Below are positions 14,585 through 21,198 of a stretch of DNA of 22,095 bases, piece after piece. Within the stretch, counting starts at the first letter, position 1. The number at the start of each line of letters is the position of its first letter. The notes under the pieces are model-generated. The model was given only the letters and a program-made list of their open reading frames with translations, did not search any database and was not told where the DNA came from. Both the position numbers and the translations under genes were made by a program. Origin of the DNA: Thermoplasmata archaeon (GTDB taxonomy: Archaea > Thermoplasmatota > Thermoplasmata > Halarchaeoplasmatales > Halarchaeoplasmataceae); assembly GCA_019594305.1 (NCBI GenBank), contig JAFDTZ010000019.1, positions 1-22,095 on the forward strand. The letters run 5' to 3'.

Positions 14585-14789
14585 CATCCCACAAAGATAA
14601 CAACTTTTGACAGGTGCTCGTTAAGGGATTACCCCCATATATTCTAATGTTAAAAAAGCTTTCGTCAGACGCTATTTTCTGCCTTTGAATCGAGCTATAT
14701 CACTAAGGATTTAGAGGTGAACATATACAGCAAAAGCTTTTTTATTATTGTCTGCCAGAATTTACTGGTTAATTCACTTCTCTATGAAA
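14585..14789. other. Non-coding AT-rich region beside the origin box (candidate replication origin)
   Basis: About 200 bases without a gene between the ORB and the 3' end of the next minus-strand gene. The region is AT-rich, with runs such as GTTAAAAAAGCTTT and GCTTTTTTATTATTG suitable for duplex opening. AAAAAAGCTTT (14652-14662) recurs inverted at 14733-14743. A G-string-like patch on the minus strand (GGGGGTAATCCC, about 14625-14636) may be a degenerate ORB element. With cdc6 adjacent, this is the likeliest origin in the window. Confidence 0.5.
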
Positions 14790-15131
14790 TTAAACGAGTA
14801 TTTCGCCTATCTCCTCTTCGAGCATCTTAGCTAGTTTCTTCTTCATCTCACTCTTCAATTTGGGGGGTATCAGTTCCATTCCAAGGTCTGCACTAGCCTT
14901 GGCTATGATGGCATAAGAAAAGGCTTCCTTCGCCTTGGCTTCCATCATCATCTCCACACCCTTCTTGAATTCTGCTTTTATCTCTTCGTTTTCATCCAAC
15001 TTCGCGCGGATGTGTTCTTTTATCTCCTCCTTGATCAATTCCTTGACGGACTCCATTATCAGGTTTTCAGTACTGGTGAGTTCCTCACTGGATTCAAGGA
15101 GATTCGACAGGGTTTTCTCCAACTTCGGCAT
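14790..15131 (-). CDS. Small charged helical protein of unknown function
   Basis: I do not recognise this 113-residue protein. It is predicted to be entirely helical and rich in Lys and Glu, with coiled-coil-like stretches (ESVKELIKEEIKEHIRAKLDENEEIKAEFKKGVEMMMEAKAKEAF), a small-residue helix (SYAIIAKASADLGMEL) and a terminal KLKSEMKKKLAKMLEEEIGEI. There is no signal peptide, membrane segment or Cys/His metal motif. The ATG at 15131 is preceded by GGTGAT 3 bases away and by a TATA-like CTTATAT near 15161-15167 on the minus strand. The open frame extends to 15188 without better support. It lies on the far side of the candidate origin from cdc6 and reads toward it. Confidence 0.65.
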   Translation of the reverse strand: MPKLEKTLSNLLESSEELTSTENLIMESVKELIKEEIKEHIRAKLDENEEIKAEFKKGVEMMMEAKAKEAFSYAIIAKASADLGMELIPPKLKSEMKKKLAKMLEEEIGEILV

Positions 15132-15197
15132 GTTATCACCATGGTTACATAGCATAGGTGATATAAGGTTTTGGCGGAAGGTTCTCATTCCATAACG

Positions 15198-15206
15198 ATA
15201 AATATA
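15198..15206 (+). promoter_or_regulatory. TATA box for the nitrilase-family gene
   Basis: ATAAATATA lies 27-35 bases before the ATG at 15233, consistent with a leaderless message. Confidence 0.5.
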
Positions 15207-15232
15207 TCCTTCAACATCCCTCTATCGATAAC

Positions 15233-16030
15233 ATGAGGATAACACTTGCACAGAAGAAACATGTGATCGGTAGCAAGAGGGAGAACATAGGGATAATAGA
15301 GAAAACCGCAGCAGATGCGGATACTGACCTACTTGTCTTCCCTGAAATGTTCCTAACGGGATACAACATAGGTGATAGTTATTGGAGAGAGGCCGAAACC
15401 GTCCCGGGACCTTCGTCACATGCTATATCTCGAATGGCCGTTGATAACAACATGACCATCGTCTGTGGGATGGCCGAACGCCCCGTCCCCGACACCGGCA
15501 GACTCTACAACTCCGCCCTTATATGTACACCCGACGGAGATATGGATGTTTACCGAAAAACATACCTGGCTAATTTCGGACCTTTCGATGATAAGAGATA
15601 TTTTTCTTCCGATCCGGAACTTCCGTTATTCGAAACACCCCTGGGTAAGATAGGTGTGGTCATTTGTTATGATCTTTTCTTTCCCGAACTGACCAAATAC
15701 TATGCAATTAACGGTGCAGACATAATCTTGTGTATATCGGCATCACCTTCATCTACCAGGGAGTTCTTCGAGAATGTTATGGTTGCAAGGGCCATCGAGA
15801 CCACCTGTTTCGTACTCTACTCTAACCTGTTAGGCCGTGAAGAACAGATGGAATTCTGGGGTGGAAATGCGGCGATCTCGCCGAAAGGAAGTTTGTTGGC
15901 TAAAGGTCCTTATTTTCAGGAAGAAACGGTAGAGGTCGAGCTGAACATGGACGAACTTTACAAAGCTAGGGTGGGAAGACCGGTGCTGAGTGATACAAGG
16001 AGAGATGTATTGAAAAATCTACTAGAGTGA
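15233..16030 (+). CDS. Nitrilase-superfamily carbon-nitrogen hydrolase
   Basis: A cytoplasmic amidase-type enzyme of 265 residues with the full catalytic triad of the superfamily: E38 in LLVFPEMFLTGY, K109 in VYRKTYLANFGPFDDKRYF, and nucleophile C145 in GVVICYDLFFPE. The preceding IGVV strand and the ARAIETTCFVLYSN segment also match. It probably hydrolyses an amide of a small metabolite (as in omega-amidases or N-carbamoyl hydrolases); the substrate cannot be told from sequence or context. A TATA box lies 27-35 bases upstream of the ATG. Its stop directly abuts the stop of mrpD on the opposite strand, with no bases between. Confidence 0.88.
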   Translation: MRITLAQKKHVIGSKRENIGIIEKTAADADTDLLVFPEMFLTGYNIGDSYWREAETVPGPSSHAISRMAVDNNMTIVCGMAERPVPDTGRLYNSALICTPDGDMDVYRKTYLANFGPFDDKRYFSSDPELPLFETPLGKIGVVICYDLFFPELTKYYAINGADIILCISASPSSTREFFENVMVARAIETTCFVLYSNLLGREEQMEFWGGNAAISPKGSLLAKGPYFQEETVEVELNMDELYKARVGRPVLSDTRRDVLKNLLE

Positions 16031-17692
16031 TCATATAATCGATACAAGTAGAAGTACGACCGCTAGTACGATTATCATGTATCTAACCGCTTCGGTTACA
16101 GGCACCTGACTGACAAGTCCCTTGGACCAGTTCAACTTCAATGTAGCTATTTTCGGCGCAAACATAATACCGAGGAAAAGACCTAAAGCGGTCGTACCCA
16201 GAAAAACCACACCGTGTAAGTCGTATATGTAAGATATTTCCATTGAACCTGACACCGTAAGTACCTCATTTGGCTTGAGTACAGAAGTCGCGGGTAGTAT
16301 AACATTCTTCATCCAAAGGGACCAGGTAGCCCCTATGAATATACATAGTCCGGCAAGGGCCATCAGGGGGGCAAGTATGCTTTCAGGTAACTGAGAATCC
16401 TTCGCTTTTTTAGAGGACAAGTAAAAAATCCTTACCAGTGAAATTACCGTTATAAAGTGGGTAAGTACTATGGTAATGTAAACATGCGGGTAGGCTGCAG
16501 AGGCTTTGAGTATGAGGGTTCCGCTGTAGAACCCGTTCAGAGGGGGAATTCCCAAGACTGCAAGCATACCTATTATCAAACCTATAGTGACCAATATATT
16601 GGATTTCAACAACGGAAGCTTTCGTATGTCCCTGGTCCCGTGGATGTATACAAGGGCTCCGCATATTAGTAGAAGCAAGCATTTGAAAAGGGAATGGTTG
16701 ATCATGTGTGCTATACCTCCGGCTATACCCATCGGTGTCCAAAGAACGATAGATGCGGTGATTATGCCCATCTGACTGATGGTCAGCCAGGCTAATATCT
16801 TCTTTAGATCGTAGTACCGTAGTGTCATCATTACACCCGCTAAGGCCGTAAGCAGGGCTAGAAAAAGAACGATGCTTCGTATCAAGGGTGTATCGAATCC
16901 AAGTGAAAATGTTTTTATCAATATGTATACTCCCGTCTTCACCGTGAGACCCGCCAGTACAGCGGTCATGGGCGTGGGGGCGGACACATGGGCATCTGGC
17001 AGCCATGTATGGAATGGAATAAGGCCTATCTTCATGCCCACGGCGATCAACAGAAATGAGAATATTATGTTCTTTGTACTTGCAGGCAGGGTCGGCACCA
17101 CCGCGGACAGGGCCTGAAAATCCAGGTGCCCGGTGTTGAAATACAGCAGTGCTATGGCTGCAAGGAAGAAGAAAGATGCGACAGAGCCTATGACTAGAAA
17201 ATTAAAACTCGCTCTGAGTGATTCTTTTGTTCCCTTGTAGGTCAGAAGGACATAAGTACTTATTATGGTAAGCTCGAAAAAAATATAACGATTGACTATG
17301 TCGCCTGCGAGAAAGAGGCCGTAGAGCCCGGCGGTCATGAAAAGGAAAAGGAAATTGTATCTGTTTCCCTCAGGAAGTAAGCGCTTTGCTTCCAGTGAGT
17401 ACACGAAGGCCAGCACGGTAACCATGCCCACTATAAGTGCCATCGTTGCCGAAAGTCCGTCGAGTACCAGAACGATCCCGTAAGGTCGAGGCCAACCCCC
17501 CATCTCATACACGATAGGTTCACTCATTATTCTCGGATACAGTAGAAGCAAGAGTAGCAGGGGTATGAGCAGTGCGGTAAAGGCGATGAGATCCTTTGTG
17601 ATATTCCGTGTGATGAACCTTGAAAACATGGTCAATAAAAGGGCGCTCATTATTGGGGTTACAACCAAAAATACGGGCAAGTGTGTCATCAC
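16031..17692 (-). CDS. mrpD: Mrp/Mbh antiporter subunit D (MrpD/MbhH, NuoN/NuoL-like)
   Basis: The ion-translocating antiporter subunit of a multi-subunit cation/proton antiporter, related to complex I NuoL/M/N. The 553 residues contain about 14 hydrophobic helices. Characteristic sites are the glutamate in IFFELTIISTYVLLTYKGT, the block MKIGLIPFHTWLPDAHVSAPTPMTAVLAGLTVKTGVYILIK with its helix-breaking HTWLPDAH, and the later AHMINHSLFKCLLLLICG with a conserved lysine. It is the last gene of the operon and overlaps mrpC by 4 bases. No hydrogenase or quinone-reacting subunits follow; the next gene is convergent. The start may be the second ATG at 17689. Confidence 0.92.
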   Translation of the reverse strand: MMTHLPVFLVVTPIMSALLLTMFSRFITRNITKDLIAFTALLIPLLLLLLLYPRIMSEPIVYEMGGWPRPYGIVLVLDGLSATMALIVGMVTVLAFVYSLEAKRLLPEGNRYNFLFLFMTAGLYGLFLAGDIVNRYIFFELTIISTYVLLTYKGTKESLRASFNFLVIGSVASFFFLAAIALLYFNTGHLDFQALSAVVPTLPASTKNIIFSFLLIAVGMKIGLIPFHTWLPDAHVSAPTPMTAVLAGLTVKTGVYILIKTFSLGFDTPLIRSIVLFLALLTALAGVMMTLRYYDLKKILAWLTISQMGIITASIVLWTPMGIAGGIAHMINHSLFKCLLLLICGALVYIHGTRDIRKLPLLKSNILVTIGLIIGMLAVLGIPPLNGFYSGTLILKASAAYPHVYITIVLTHFITVISLVRIFYLSSKKAKDSQLPESILAPLMALAGLCIFIGATWSLWMKNVILPATSVLKPNEVLTVSGSMEISYIYDLHGVVFLGTTALGLFLGIMFAPKIATLKLNWSKGLVSQVPVTEAVRYMIIVLAVVLLLVSII

Positions 17693-18015
17693 AGCTTCTC
17701 ATCACCTCCGAAGTATTCTGACACCTTAATCGTCCCATACCTTCTGTACAGCTGGAATATCAATGCCAGACCTAGCGCGGTGGTGGCCAAATTGATCACG
17801 ATAAATGTGATCATAACCGAATGGGGTAGTGGGTCAACCGTTGATATATGTGATGTCATCAGGGGTGCTTCACCGCCGGGGATGTAGCCTACCGTCACGA
17901 AAAGAAGGATGACTCCACTGCCCATAACGGAAAGAGACATCAATAGTTTGATGGCGTTATCGTTGTTCGTGAGGCCGTAGAGCCCCACCAACACCACCAG
18001 TATCGACACGTTCAT
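17689..18015 (-). CDS. mrpC: Mrp/Mbh antiporter subunit C (MrpC/MbhG, NuoK-like)
   Basis: A three-helix membrane subunit homologous to NuoK. The 108 residues have helices at about 2-22 (VSILVVLVGLYGLTNN), 28-48 (IKLLMSLSVMGSGVILLFV) and 68-95 (HSVMITFIVINLATTALGLALIFQLYRRYG). HSVMITFIVINLATTALGLAL is the typical C-terminal signature of MrpC. It overlaps mrpB upstream and mrpD downstream by 4 bases each, indicating translational coupling. It is part of the membrane arm beside MrpD. Confidence 0.9.
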   Translation of the reverse strand: MNVSILVVLVGLYGLTNNDNAIKLLMSLSVMGSGVILLFVTVGYIPGGEAPLMTSHISTVDPLPHSVMITFIVINLATTALGLALIFQLYRRYGTIKVSEYFGGDEKL

Positions 18016-18419
18016 TCCGTTGAGGATGGTTCCACCTCCTGTTTAAAAAAATAGACGAAGAGAGCTACGGTACCGGCAAAAACCTTCAGGGATACCACTA
18101 TGTCTAGTAATATCAGCATAACGGGTGAACGAGGCCATAGATTGGCAAAATAGGCTCCGCTTAGGAATAGGCCGCCCAACCCCACCAGTAGGAAGGCGAA
18201 AGCACCGAAGGTGTCGAACCATTCTATATTCTCTACAAGTGACTTTATTTTTTCACTGTCGTGTGAAACAAGTATCAATATAACTCCCGAGGCCATGATG
18301 ACACCACCGGGAAAACCCCCACCCGGTGATAGTACACCGAAGAGTGTAACGTAAGCACCGTAGAGCAGAACGAAGGGTGTAAGTGCCCTCCCGGCGGTTT
18401 TTACGATAGGCGATTTCAT
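18012..18419 (-). CDS. mrpB: Mrp/Mbh antiporter subunit B (MrpB/MbhF)
   Basis: A four-helix membrane protein of 135 residues with the MnhB signature TPFVLLYGAYVTLFGVLSPGGGFPGGVIMASGVIL. The SPGGGFPGG loop is diagnostic. The C-terminal hydrophobic stretch (VMLILLDIVVSLKVFAGTVALFVYFF) completes the domain. It overlaps both neighbours by 4 bases. In bacterial Mrp it assembles with the C-terminal end of MrpA, which here is encoded by the two small genes just upstream. Confidence 0.9.
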   Translation of the reverse strand: MKSPIVKTAGRALTPFVLLYGAYVTLFGVLSPGGGFPGGVIMASGVILILVSHDSEKIKSLVENIEWFDTFGAFAFLLVGLGGLFLSGAYFANLWPRSPVMLILLDIVVSLKVFAGTVALFVYFFKQEVEPSSTE

Positions 18420-18703
18420 CTCTTTTCACCTTCCTTTTCTTCTTCCCCAAGTATCAATATACCCGCGACAGCTATATACAGTACCATGACCTCGCCAAAG
18501 GTGTCGTATGCGCGATAGTTGAGCAGGATGGTTTCAACCAGATTAACGGAACCCGCATCTTCATAGGTTTCCAAGTAATACTCGTGTAGAGACGATTCCC
18601 TTTTATCCTCATGTTCCAGTCTAAGGCCGTTTATCAGAAGGACCGCTATGATCAACAAAAGCGCCATGGTCAGAATATTCTTTTGTAGGCCGGACGCTTT
18701 CAC
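18416..18703 (-). CDS. MbhE-like subunit (equivalent of the C-terminal end of MrpA)
   Basis: A 95-residue membrane protein with two helices (about 10-27 and 70-86) and the conserved sequence NLVETILLNYRAYDTFGEVMVLYIAVAGILIL. The NYRAYDTFGE element is the signature of membrane-bound hydrogenase subunit E and of the extreme C-terminus of bacterial MrpA. In this operon the MrpA tail is split into separate genes, as in Thermococcus Mbh. The start overlaps the DUF4040 gene and the end overlaps mrpB, by 4 bases each. Confidence 0.85.
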   Translation of the reverse strand: MKASGLQKNILTMALLLIIAVLLINGLRLEHEDKRESSLHEYYLETYEDAGSVNLVETILLNYRAYDTFGEVMVLYIAVAGILILGEEEKEGEKR

Positions 18704-18918
18704 TTTTTAACCTCCAATTTCTTTATCACCACTAGAAAGAGTATGGTGGTCGCAGCACTGTTGACCACGGCAAAGGTAAGTGCCACATCAAGAGCTCTGT
18801 AAAGATAGATCAACATGATCAGTAGTAGTGATCCGAGGGCAAGGAACACCAAAGCGTTGATGAGGTCATCTTCAAGGACCACTAGTATGCTAGCACCGAG
18901 AAATAGTATCAGGAACAA
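18700..18918 (-). CDS. DUF4040/MbhD-like subunit (equivalent of part of the MrpA C-terminus)
   Basis: A 72-residue protein of almost only hydrophobic helices: FLILFLGASILVVLEDDLINALVFLALGSLLLIMLIYLYRALDVALTFAVVNSAATTILFLVVIKK. The DxxxALxFLALxSLLLxxxxxxxRAxDVALTxA pattern is that of DUF4040/MbhD, homologous to helices of the MrpA C-terminal region. It lacks ATG and GTG starts; TTG at 18918, 5 bases after the mrpG stop, is the only plausible start, and no strong ribosome binding site is seen. Translation may rely on coupling to mrpG. Confidence 0.82.
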   Translation of the reverse strand: MFLILFLGASILVVLEDDLINALVFLALGSLLLIMLIYLYRALDVALTFAVVNSAATTILFLVVIKKLEVKK

Positions 18919-18923
18919 TTCGG

Positions 18924-19265
18924 TTACCGTGGAACATCACCCCTGTGCTCACCTTCGTGGTCCGTAAAGGGTACCGTTGCCCCACTATCCCCTCGTACGT
19001 GGGCTGCCCTGGCGATGGCATGTGCGGTGATAGGTGCGGTGATAATAACCAGGGCTATAACCAGGATTATCTTTCCTCCCTCGACTATGGTTACCCCTCT
19101 CATAAGAATACCGATCAGAAGGGTGAGGGTTCCGCCTGTTGAAGCCTTTGAGCCGGCATGAAGTCTCATATATATATCAGGGAATCTGTACATAGCTATT
19201 GAAGCTGTAAATAGAATTACGATACCCAAGGATATCAGCAGGTATGACACAAGAACCCATATCAT
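18924..19265 (-). CDS. mrpG: Mrp/Mbh antiporter subunit G (MrpG/MbhC)
   Basis: A small membrane subunit of 113 residues with three helices. MnhG signatures are AMYRFPDIYMRLHAGSKASTGGTLTLLIGILM near the centre and a third helix ending VIITAPITAHAIARAAH. The RFPDxYxRLHAxxKxxTxG block identifies the family. The tail after residue 95 is hydrophilic. It overlaps mrpF by 4 bases. Confidence 0.9.
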   Translation of the reverse strand: MIWVLVSYLLISLGIVILFTASIAMYRFPDIYMRLHAGSKASTGGTLTLLIGILMRGVTIVEGGKIILVIALVIITAPITAHAIARAAHVRGDSGATVPFTDHEGEHRGDVPR

Positions 19266-19522
19266 ATGAATTCACCCCCTTCGAGGTACTTTGCGAAGGC
19301 TATCGTCCCTATGAAGTTAAGGAGGGTGAAGGAGATAGCGATATCGACATAGAATCCCATATCTGTATCAATGCTCATGATGATGAAGACGATGGTTAAT
19401 ACGACTCCCGTTACGTTCAGCGATATTAGTCTATCATATATAGTAGGGCCAACGAAAAGTCTGTAGGAAGTCATCAAAGCGATGAAAATGAGTATGGCTG
19501 ATATGTATGCCAGTAAGCTCAC
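19262..19522 (-). CDS. mrpF: Mrp/Mbh antiporter subunit F (MrpF/MbhB)
   Basis: An 86-residue three-helix membrane protein. The MnhF pattern is visible: SYRLFVGPTIYDRLISLNVTGVVLTIVFIIMS, then DIAISFTLLNFIGTIAFAKYLEGG. The GPTxxDRxxxLN element after helix 1 and the aspartate in helix 3 are family features. It overlaps mrpE and mrpG by 4 bases each. Confidence 0.9.
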   Translation of the reverse strand: MSLLAYISAILIFIALMTSYRLFVGPTIYDRLISLNVTGVVLTIVFIIMSIDTDMGFYVDIAISFTLLNFIGTIAFAKYLEGGEFI

Positions 19523-20103
19523 CTAAATACCCCCCTGATCAGCCGGTCCCATCTTTTGATGGTTGAGTCCATGTTCTCCTCAAGGTCATCAGTTTTCATG
19601 TACGAGTAATGGACGTAAAGATAATACCAGCCGGAACTCTTCTCTACGTCTATTACTAGGGTCCCCGGAACCAACGTTATGAGTGAAGAGATAAGAGTTA
19701 CCTCGGTGTCTGACTCGAGACCGACCTTAACCTCCACTATCCTCGGCTCGATTCTCATGGATAAAGATTGATACAAAATTATGGCGTTAGCTATCATCAG
19801 CTGAATCGTAACATCCAAGATAAGTACGATCAGGTGTCCCAGTGATATGAGATATTCCGACAGCGTACTTTTGTTCCTTATGTCTCCCCGTATGACGAAT
19901 TTGTGAACAGTCAGGGTTACCGCACTAGCGGAAACCACTCCAGCGAGTACGGATAGAAGAGAAATGGCTTCAAGAGAGAACATAGAGAAAAGTGTGCCCG
20001 TAAGTAAGAACCAGAAGAGTAATAGAAGTACGTCGAGTAAAACATAGTGTCTATTGTCCGCATCCTTATTAGACTGTATCGGGTTCGCTTCTACTGACTC
20101 CAT
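19519..20103 (-). CDS. mrpE: Mrp/Mbh antiporter subunit E (MrpE/MbhA)
   Basis: First gene of the antiporter operon, 194 residues. A hydrophilic N-terminus precedes helices at about 25-45, 47-65 and 85-110. The soluble C-terminal part has the MnhE pattern RIEPRIVEVKVGLESDTEVTLISSLITLVPGTLVIDVEKSSGWYYLYVHY. The TLVPGTLVIDV element is diagnostic. The N-terminal extension of about 25 residues (ESVEANPIQSNKDADNRHY) is longer than in many members. A TATA element on the minus strand near 20142-20151 provides the operon promoter. Confidence 0.9.
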   Translation of the reverse strand: MESVEANPIQSNKDADNRHYVLLDVLLLLFWFLLTGTLFSMFSLEAISLLSVLAGVVSASAVTLTVHKFVIRGDIRNKSTLSEYLISLGHLIVLILDVTIQLMIANAIILYQSLSMRIEPRIVEVKVGLESDTEVTLISSLITLVPGTLVIDVEKSSGWYYLYVHYSYMKTDDLEENMDSTIKRWDRLIRGVFR

Positions 20104-20141
20104 CGTCTGACACCGTATCTTTGGAACACATAATATTTGCA

Positions 20142-20151
20142 GGTATAAATG
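20142..20151 (-). promoter_or_regulatory. TATA box of the antiporter operon
   Basis: On the minus strand ATTTATACC lies about 40-48 bases before the mrpE ATG, in the 55-base gap after the zinc-ribbon/TPR gene. It would give a leader of about 10-20 bases and shows that the operon begins with mrpE. Confidence 0.5.
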
Positions 20152-20158
20152 TATCGTT

Positions 20159-20791
20159 TCAGGATGGCTCGGTCCCGATCTGCATTACTAGTTCCCGGAG
20201 ATACAGTGCTTGCCTGAACTCAGGATCGATCTTTTCTATCTTCTTGAGTACTTTAAGGGAATGTTTATATCTTTCGAGTGAGAAAAGAGTGAGGGCCCTG
20301 TTATACAGGGCGGCGATGTTACGCGGATAGTCCCTAGCTACCTTTTCAAAGTATTCCAAAGCCTTTTCTTCTTCTCCCATCAGGTAAAATGCGTTGCCTA
20401 TTCGCAGGTATATCTCGGGTCTCTGAATTGTGATAAAACCATCCTTATCGCAGATCTCGATCAACTGGTCTGCGGTGATGATTATTTCTGTTTCCTTATC
20501 GTTCAATATTATGTTGGTGTTCATTTCAAGTTGGATCGGTATCTGAAGTGATGTTAGAGATGATGAGAGGGTAGATATTACATCTTGTCTGTTTCTGTCA
20601 TAGAGTTGAGCGGATTTGAGTAAGAGAAGGGCTCTAGACAGTTCTTTTTTTCGAGTATCATCGGTATAAAATTTTTTATTTTCTAGCTTATCATCTCTGC
20701 AGTCCCCGTAAACACCATCATCTATAGTGTATCCGCAGGTGTCGCACCTGTCGTCTGATATTTTTCCACTGCATAACGGGCAATCACACAT
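20159..20791 (-). CDS. Zinc-ribbon and TPR protein
   Basis: A 210-residue soluble protein. The N-terminus MCDCPLCSGKISDDRCDTCG carries C4/C7 and C16/C19 in a rubredoxin-knuckle arrangement, probably a small zinc ribbon. A middle region of about 100 residues has no recognisable motif. Residues about 125-200 form two tetratricopeptide-like repeats (PEIYLRIGNAFYLMGEEEKALEYFEKVARDYP and AALYNRALTLFSLERYKHSLKVLKKIEKIDP), suggesting protein-protein contacts. A minus-strand TATA element at about 20810-20820 lies 25 bases before the ATG. The partner is unknown; a second TPR gene on the same strand lies at the right edge. Confidence 0.75.
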   Translation of the reverse strand: MCDCPLCSGKISDDRCDTCGYTIDDGVYGDCRDDKLENKKFYTDDTRKKELSRALLLLKSAQLYDRNRQDVISTLSSSLTSLQIPIQLEMNTNIILNDKETEIIITADQLIEICDKDGFITIQRPEIYLRIGNAFYLMGEEEKALEYFEKVARDYPRNIAALYNRALTLFSLERYKHSLKVLKKIEKIDPEFRQALYLRELVMQIGTEPS

Positions 20792-20881
20792 CGAGGTCCT
20801 ATTAATACACTACTATATATTTCTTCCTTAAATTTATCTTATTGAACAAAAACGGTTTTCAAGGTCTGCACAATGAAAAAG

Positions 20882-20889
20882 ATTTTAAA
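20882..20889 (+). promoter_or_regulatory. TATA box for the PRC-barrel gene
   Basis: ATTTTAAA lies 30-37 bases before the ATG at 20919. An upstream in-frame TTG at 20910 is less likely. Confidence 0.45.
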
Positions 20890-20918
20890 CACACGCCCTT
20901 ATACGGCACTTGATTAAT

Positions 20919-21185
20919 ATGCTCGAAGAAGTATCTGAGATGATTGGGCTTCAGGTTTACACCAAGACCGGGATGTTCCTAGGTACCGTTAACAACGTGG
21001 TAATGGACCTTGAAGAGGCAAAGGTTGATGGGGTTTTCGTAGGTGATACTAACCCGTTACTTGTGGAGGATTCGAGGAGTGTAAATATCCCCTATAGGTG
21101 GGTTAACGCAGTGGGAGATATCATAATTCTGAGGTACTTCCCAAAAAGGGTTTCCGTATCACGTAAAGAAAAGAAAGAAGCCTGA
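20919..21185 (+). CDS. PRC-barrel domain protein
   Basis: A single small beta-barrel domain of 88 residues: EVSEMIGLQVYTKTGMFLGTVNNVVMDLEEAKVDGVFV followed by SVNIPYRWVNAVGDIIILRYFPKRV. The IGxxVYTxxGxxxGxVxxVxxD pattern and the closing I-PYRWV-VGDIIIL strand pair are typical of archaeal stand-alone PRC-barrels. Families of this fold include RimM and photosynthetic reaction-centre H subunits; archaeal single-domain forms are abundant, and links to RNA metabolism and cell division (CdpB-type) are known. The C-terminal tail is basic (SRKEKKEA). The carbonic-anhydrase-like gene begins 13 bases after the stop and is probably co-transcribed. Confidence 0.85.
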   Translation: MLEEVSEMIGLQVYTKTGMFLGTVNNVVMDLEEAKVDGVFVGDTNPLLVEDSRSVNIPYRWVNAVGDIIILRYFPKRVSVSRKEKKEA

Positions 21186-21186
21186 T

Positions 21187-21192
21187 GGAGGT
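21187..21192 (+). promoter_or_regulatory. Ribosome binding site pointing to a CTG start
   Basis: GGAGGT at 21187-21192 is followed after 6 bases by an in-frame CTG (21199). No ATG, GTG or TTG occurs in this frame between the site and the conserved part of the protein. Confidence 0.5.
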
Positions 21193-21198
21193 GTTCAA

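Noticed and set aside
14527..14592. 22-residue longer cdc6 N-terminus.
   Set aside because: Those codons are the origin box and ribosome binding site; the residues (MGCFHWKWRGLVGW...) do not resemble Cdc6.
16410..17117. Open frames of 70-198 codons on both strands within mrpD.
   Set aside because: They are shadows of a long, well-conserved membrane protein gene and encode nothing recognisable.
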